Made by a program: the position numbers and the translations under genes. A stretch of DNA of 37,459 nt. It comes from Bryobacteraceae bacterium. Lineage in GTDB: Bacteria > Acidobacteriota > Terriglobia > Bryobacterales > Bryobacteraceae. Of this stretch, positions 35,722 to 37,459 are shown in pieces; the stretch's first letter is position 1, and the number at the start of each line of letters is the position of its first letter. The notes under the pieces were generated by a model. The model ran no database searches and was not told the DNA's origin. It saw only the letters and a list, made by a program, of their open reading frames with translations. The stretch is from assembly GCA_025062235.1 (NCBI GenBank), contig JANXAE010000015.1:1-37459 (forward strand), given 5' to 3'.

Positions 35722-35737
35722 TTGCATTTTTATGCAA
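35722..35737. promoter_or_regulatory. Operator copy D, TTGCAT-TTTT-ATGCAA
   Basis: Fourth copy, a palindrome with perfect 6-bp arms, located in the predicted leader of the permease gene. It is centred about +24 from the predicted transcription start and 16 nt before the ATG. This mirrors copy A at the transketolase operon and suits repression. Confidence 0.75.
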
Positions 35738-35759
35738 TTGAGCGTGATACTGCCACACC

Positions 35760-35788
35760 CTTATATCGCGGCGACCGGCGGCTGTCAA
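35760..35788 (-). promoter_or_regulatory. Strong promoter of the permease gene
   Basis: Minus strand: TTGACA (35783-35788, perfect -35), 17-nt spacer, TATAAG (35760-35765, five of six). It is the best promoter in the window. Transcription would start near 35753, giving a leader of about 48 nt that contains operator copy D. Confidence 0.72.
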
Positions 35789-36229
35789 ATGCGGGGCTCT
35801 CGAGATAACGGCCGCGCGCCGGCGTGCCGCTGCACCCTGGTTGGAGGAAGGTCGGGATTCGCTTCGGTCATGCACGCGTGGCGCCAAGAGCGTTGCGGCC
35901 GTTCTTCGAACTGGTTCGCCCGGGCCGGCAGGCCCGGGAGTCGTTCGTGCTGGGCCTCCGTTCGCGCTGGCAGCGATGGCCTGGCGGACCAGTTTGCGCA
36001 GCGCGATGCGAGGCGCGGCCTGGGGCCTGAGGATACGGCAGTCCGCGCCGTCAGAATGCGCCTGGGCCCTGCGGCGATACACCTGAGCTCTTGCCGCCGC
36101 TTCTTGCATCCCTAGGCTTTCCGCCGGGCGCGCGGGCGCGTCTTTCCCCCTGGCTCAGGCTGCGCTCGGCGGAATTCCGGTTGGCAGGACGCGGCTGCGG
36201 CCGTGCTGAGGGGGTAGGCGGGTGAACAA
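35789..36229. other. Gene-free stretch of 441 bp
   Basis: It lies between the permease promoter and the 3' end of the small unknown gene. ORFs here have arginine-rich translations with no family resemblance. The only clear structure is the hairpin at 35919-35938. No RNA gene was recognised. Confidence 0.5.
35919..35938. repeat. Perfect GC-rich hairpin, REP-like
   Basis: CCCGGGCC-GGCA-GGCCCGGG is an 8-bp perfect stem with a 4-nt loop, the same geometry as the hairpin at 5313-5332. Both are flanked by a GGCCGTT...TCGAAC stretch on one side (on the opposite strand at the 5.3 kb copy). They may belong to one dispersed intergenic repeat family. Confidence 0.45.
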
Positions 36230-36592
36230 TCAGGCTGGGGCGAGCGAAAGCAGGGCTTCCAGTACTTCCTTGCGGGCTGTGACGATCGGTTTCTCGAAGT
36301 CCTCGCCCGTCTCAATGACGTGTTTCAGATAGGTGGCGGCCAGCCGGGCACACCAGGGATCGGTGATGGGACGGCCGGCCCGCTGGCTAAGCTCGAGCAG
36401 CAAGGGATGGGGCAGGGCAATGACGATCGCGCGCTTCTCCTCGCCCGAGCTCAGCGCGAACTTGACGTCCACCGTGTCGCTGCGCCGGATGGCAATGGCG
36501 TTCTGGAGCCAGAGGAACTCGACGCGCCAGGTGCGGCCGAGCAAGTCGGGCCCGGCTTGGAAGTTCCGGAACCGGGTCAGCATCGCATTCAT
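36230..36592 (-). CDS. Small unknown protein, about 120 aa
   Basis: I do not recognise a family. The part of the longer track ORF after 36592 reads as an ordinary soluble protein: WRVEFLWLQNAIAIRRSDTV, then VKFALSSGEEKRAIVIALPH, LLELSQRAGRPITDPWCARLAATYLKHVIETGED and a C-terminal KEVLEALLSLAPA. It mixes beta and helical segments and has no signal peptide or membrane segment. The upstream part of the track ORF (to 36922) is antisense to the SDR gene and not protein-like. The start may be ATG 36592 or ATG 36583. The latter lies 7 nt after a TAGCAT box, which would make a leaderless message; neither has a ribosome site. It is divergent from the SDR gene with a 67-bp gap. Confidence 0.6.
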   Translation of the reverse strand: MNAMLTRFRNFQAGPDLLGRTWRVEFLWLQNAIAIRRSDTVDVKFALSSGEEKRAIVIALPHPLLLELSQRAGRPITDPWCARLAATYLKHVIETGEDFEKPIVTARKEVLEALLSLAPA

Positions 36593-36630
36593 GCTAACAC
36601 GGGGGCAGCGTTGCTCTTCCCCGCAAGGGC

Positions 36631-36636
36631 TATAAT
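36631..36636 (+). promoter_or_regulatory. Putative -10 box for the SDR-pfkA unit
   Basis: Perfect TATAAT 23 nt before the SDR start codon. The nearest -35-like hexamer, TTGCTC at 36611, is only 14 nt away, so the -35 is poor. Confidence 0.5.
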
Positions 36637-36659
36637 GGTCCGCTTGCCGGAAAGCCTCG

Positions 36660-37421
36660 ATGCAGGAACTGTTCTCGGTCCGCGACAAGGTGGTGCACGT
36701 GAGCGGGGGGTCGCGCGGCATCGGCCTGGCCATTGCGCGCGCGTTCCATGAAGCCGGCGCTCGCGTCGTGGTGAGCGCGCGCAACCGGGACACGCTGGCG
36801 GCGACCGGATTGGAGTACGAGGTTTGCGACATCCGGGACTCCGGCCAGATCCGCCGCTGCGTGGAGAGAATCCTCGAGCGGCACGGCAGGATCGATGTAC
36901 TGTTCAACGTGGCCGGGATCAACTATCGCCACGCGGCGGAGACCTATCCGGAGGAGAAGCTGGACGAGCTGCTCGCGATCAATCTGCGCGGCAATTACCT
37001 GATGGCGCAGGCCTGCGGTCGCGCGATGATCGCCGAGGGCCGGGGAAAAATCATCAACGTGGCCAGCCTCCACACGCACTTCAGCCTTGCGGGGATGGCG
37101 CCGTACGGCGCGACCAAGGGGGCCATTGCCGCGATGACGCGGGCCCTGGCGGTGGAATGGGCGCGCCACAACATCCAGGTGAACGCCATCGCGCCGGGCT
37201 TCATCCGCACCGATCTGAACCGCATGTTGTGGGAGCAGGAAGCCATCCGGCAGTGGGTCGTCGAGCGCGTTCCGGCAGGGCGCGTCGGCGCGCCGGAGGA
37301 TGTGATCGGCGTGGCGTTGTTCCTTGCCAGCGCGGCCAGCGACTACATGACCGGCCAGGTCCTGTACGTGGACGGCGGGCTTACAGCGGGACAGACCTGG
37401 CCGTTGACGGTTCCACGATGA
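36660..37421 (+). CDS. SDR-family NAD(P)-dependent oxidoreductase
   Basis: A 253-aa classical short-chain dehydrogenase/reductase. Cofactor motif SGGSRGIGLAIA near residue 16, NVAGI near residue 83, catalytic Ser in NVASLHTHF, YGATKGA with Tyr-x3-Lys, and the C-terminal LFLASAASDYMTGQVLYVDGG that marks the 3-oxoacyl-ACP reductase/gluconate 5-dehydrogenase-type group. ATG 36660 has GGAAAG 6 nt upstream. Its stop codon overlaps the start of a phosphofructokinase gene (ATGA), so the two are probably translated together. This hints at a sugar or sugar-acid substrate. The exact substrate is unknown. No copy of the TGCAT palindrome is nearby, so it is outside the predicted regulon. Confidence 0.92.
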   Translation: MQELFSVRDKVVHVSGGSRGIGLAIARAFHEAGARVVVSARNRDTLAATGLEYEVCDIRDSGQIRRCVERILERHGRIDVLFNVAGINYRHAAETYPEEKLDELLAINLRGNYLMAQACGRAMIAEGRGKIINVASLHTHFSLAGMAPYGATKGAIAAMTRALAVEWARHNIQVNAIAPGFIRTDLNRMLWEQEAIRQWVVERVPAGRVGAPEDVIGVALFLASAASDYMTGQVLYVDGGLTAGQTWPLTVPR

Positions 37422-37459
37422 AACGAATCGCGGTGCTCACCTCGGGGGGCGACGCGCCC
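37418..37459 (+). CDS. pfkA: 6-phosphofructokinase, first 14 codons only (runs off window)
   Basis: The open frame MKRIAVLTSGGDAP begins at 37418 and continues past the window edge. It matches the very conserved N-terminus of ATP- and PPi-dependent phosphofructokinases (IAVLTSGGDAPGMNA, the first nucleotide-binding loop). The start overlaps the SDR stop as ATGA. Too short to tell ATP-dependent from PPi-dependent forms. Confidence 0.8.
   Translation, partial: MKRIAVLTSGGDAP

Noticed and set aside
35732-36115. 127-aa plus-strand ORF starting inside operator copy D
   Set aside because: It starts in a regulatory palindrome, has no ribosome site, and its translation is not protein-like.

Overview
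The window is GC-rich, densely coded DNA, most likely from an Acidobacteriota member of the Bryobacterales/Solibacter type. This is inferred from gene content: three very large TonB-dependent receptors with N-terminal carboxypeptidase-regulatory-like domains (Oar/SusC-like), a DUF5916-type CBM9/beta-barrel protein, a many-Asp-box BNR propeller protein, Tat-exported Gfo/Idh/MocA and TIM-barrel sugar proteins, and two Sde182/DUF1593 nucleoside-hydrolase-like proteins. No rRNA, tRNA, CRISPR array, transposase or phage gene was seen.

Left part (1-19.2 kb) is mixed metabolism and envelope functions. A minus-strand pair encodes a CoA-binding protein and an alpha-glucan phosphorylase. It is divergent from a BtuB-like TonB receptor, and a perfect 14-bp palindrome lies between them. 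A gene-free stretch of about 0.8 kb with inverted repeats follows. Next come a Tat-signal oxidoreductase and a purple-acid-phosphatase-like enzyme (minus), a MEMO1-AMMECR1 fusion and a DUF5916 outer-membrane protein (plus), a giant TonB receptor and an Asp-box propeller protein (minus), and a Tat-signal sugar isomerase/epimerase-like protein (plus).

The most interesting part is 19.3-35.8 kb, which reads as one previously unnamed sugar-utilisation regulon with two convergent arms. The plus-strand arm is a tight operon: split transketolase N and C subunits, an FGGY kinase close to glycerol kinase but with altered glycerol-pocket residues, a SorC/DeoR-type sugar-sensing regulator, and an L-fucose/arabinose-isomerase-family enzyme. 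The minus-strand arm holds a DMT/ureide-permease-like transporter, two large TonB receptors, and two translationally coupled DUF1593 secreted hydrolase-like proteins. A near-identical palindrome, (C/T)TGCAT-N4-ATGCAA with an AT-rich centre, occurs four times in the window, once at each of the four predicted promoter regions of these arms. At the two TonB receptor promoters it sits exactly 37 bp upstream of the -10 box. At the transporter and the transketolase operon it sits just downstream of the predicted start of transcription. The simplest model is outer-membrane uptake of a plant-type oligosaccharide or glycoside, periplasmic cleavage, inner-membrane import, then isomerisation, phosphorylation and transketolase cleavage. 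The SorC-like protein would control both arms. The sugar itself cannot be read from sequence; a D-apiose-like transketolase route is one precedent for this enzyme set.

The right edge has a gene-poor stretch of about 0.45 kb, a small unknown protein, an SDR oxidoreductase, and the first 14 codons of a probable 6-phosphofructokinase overlapping the SDR stop codon.
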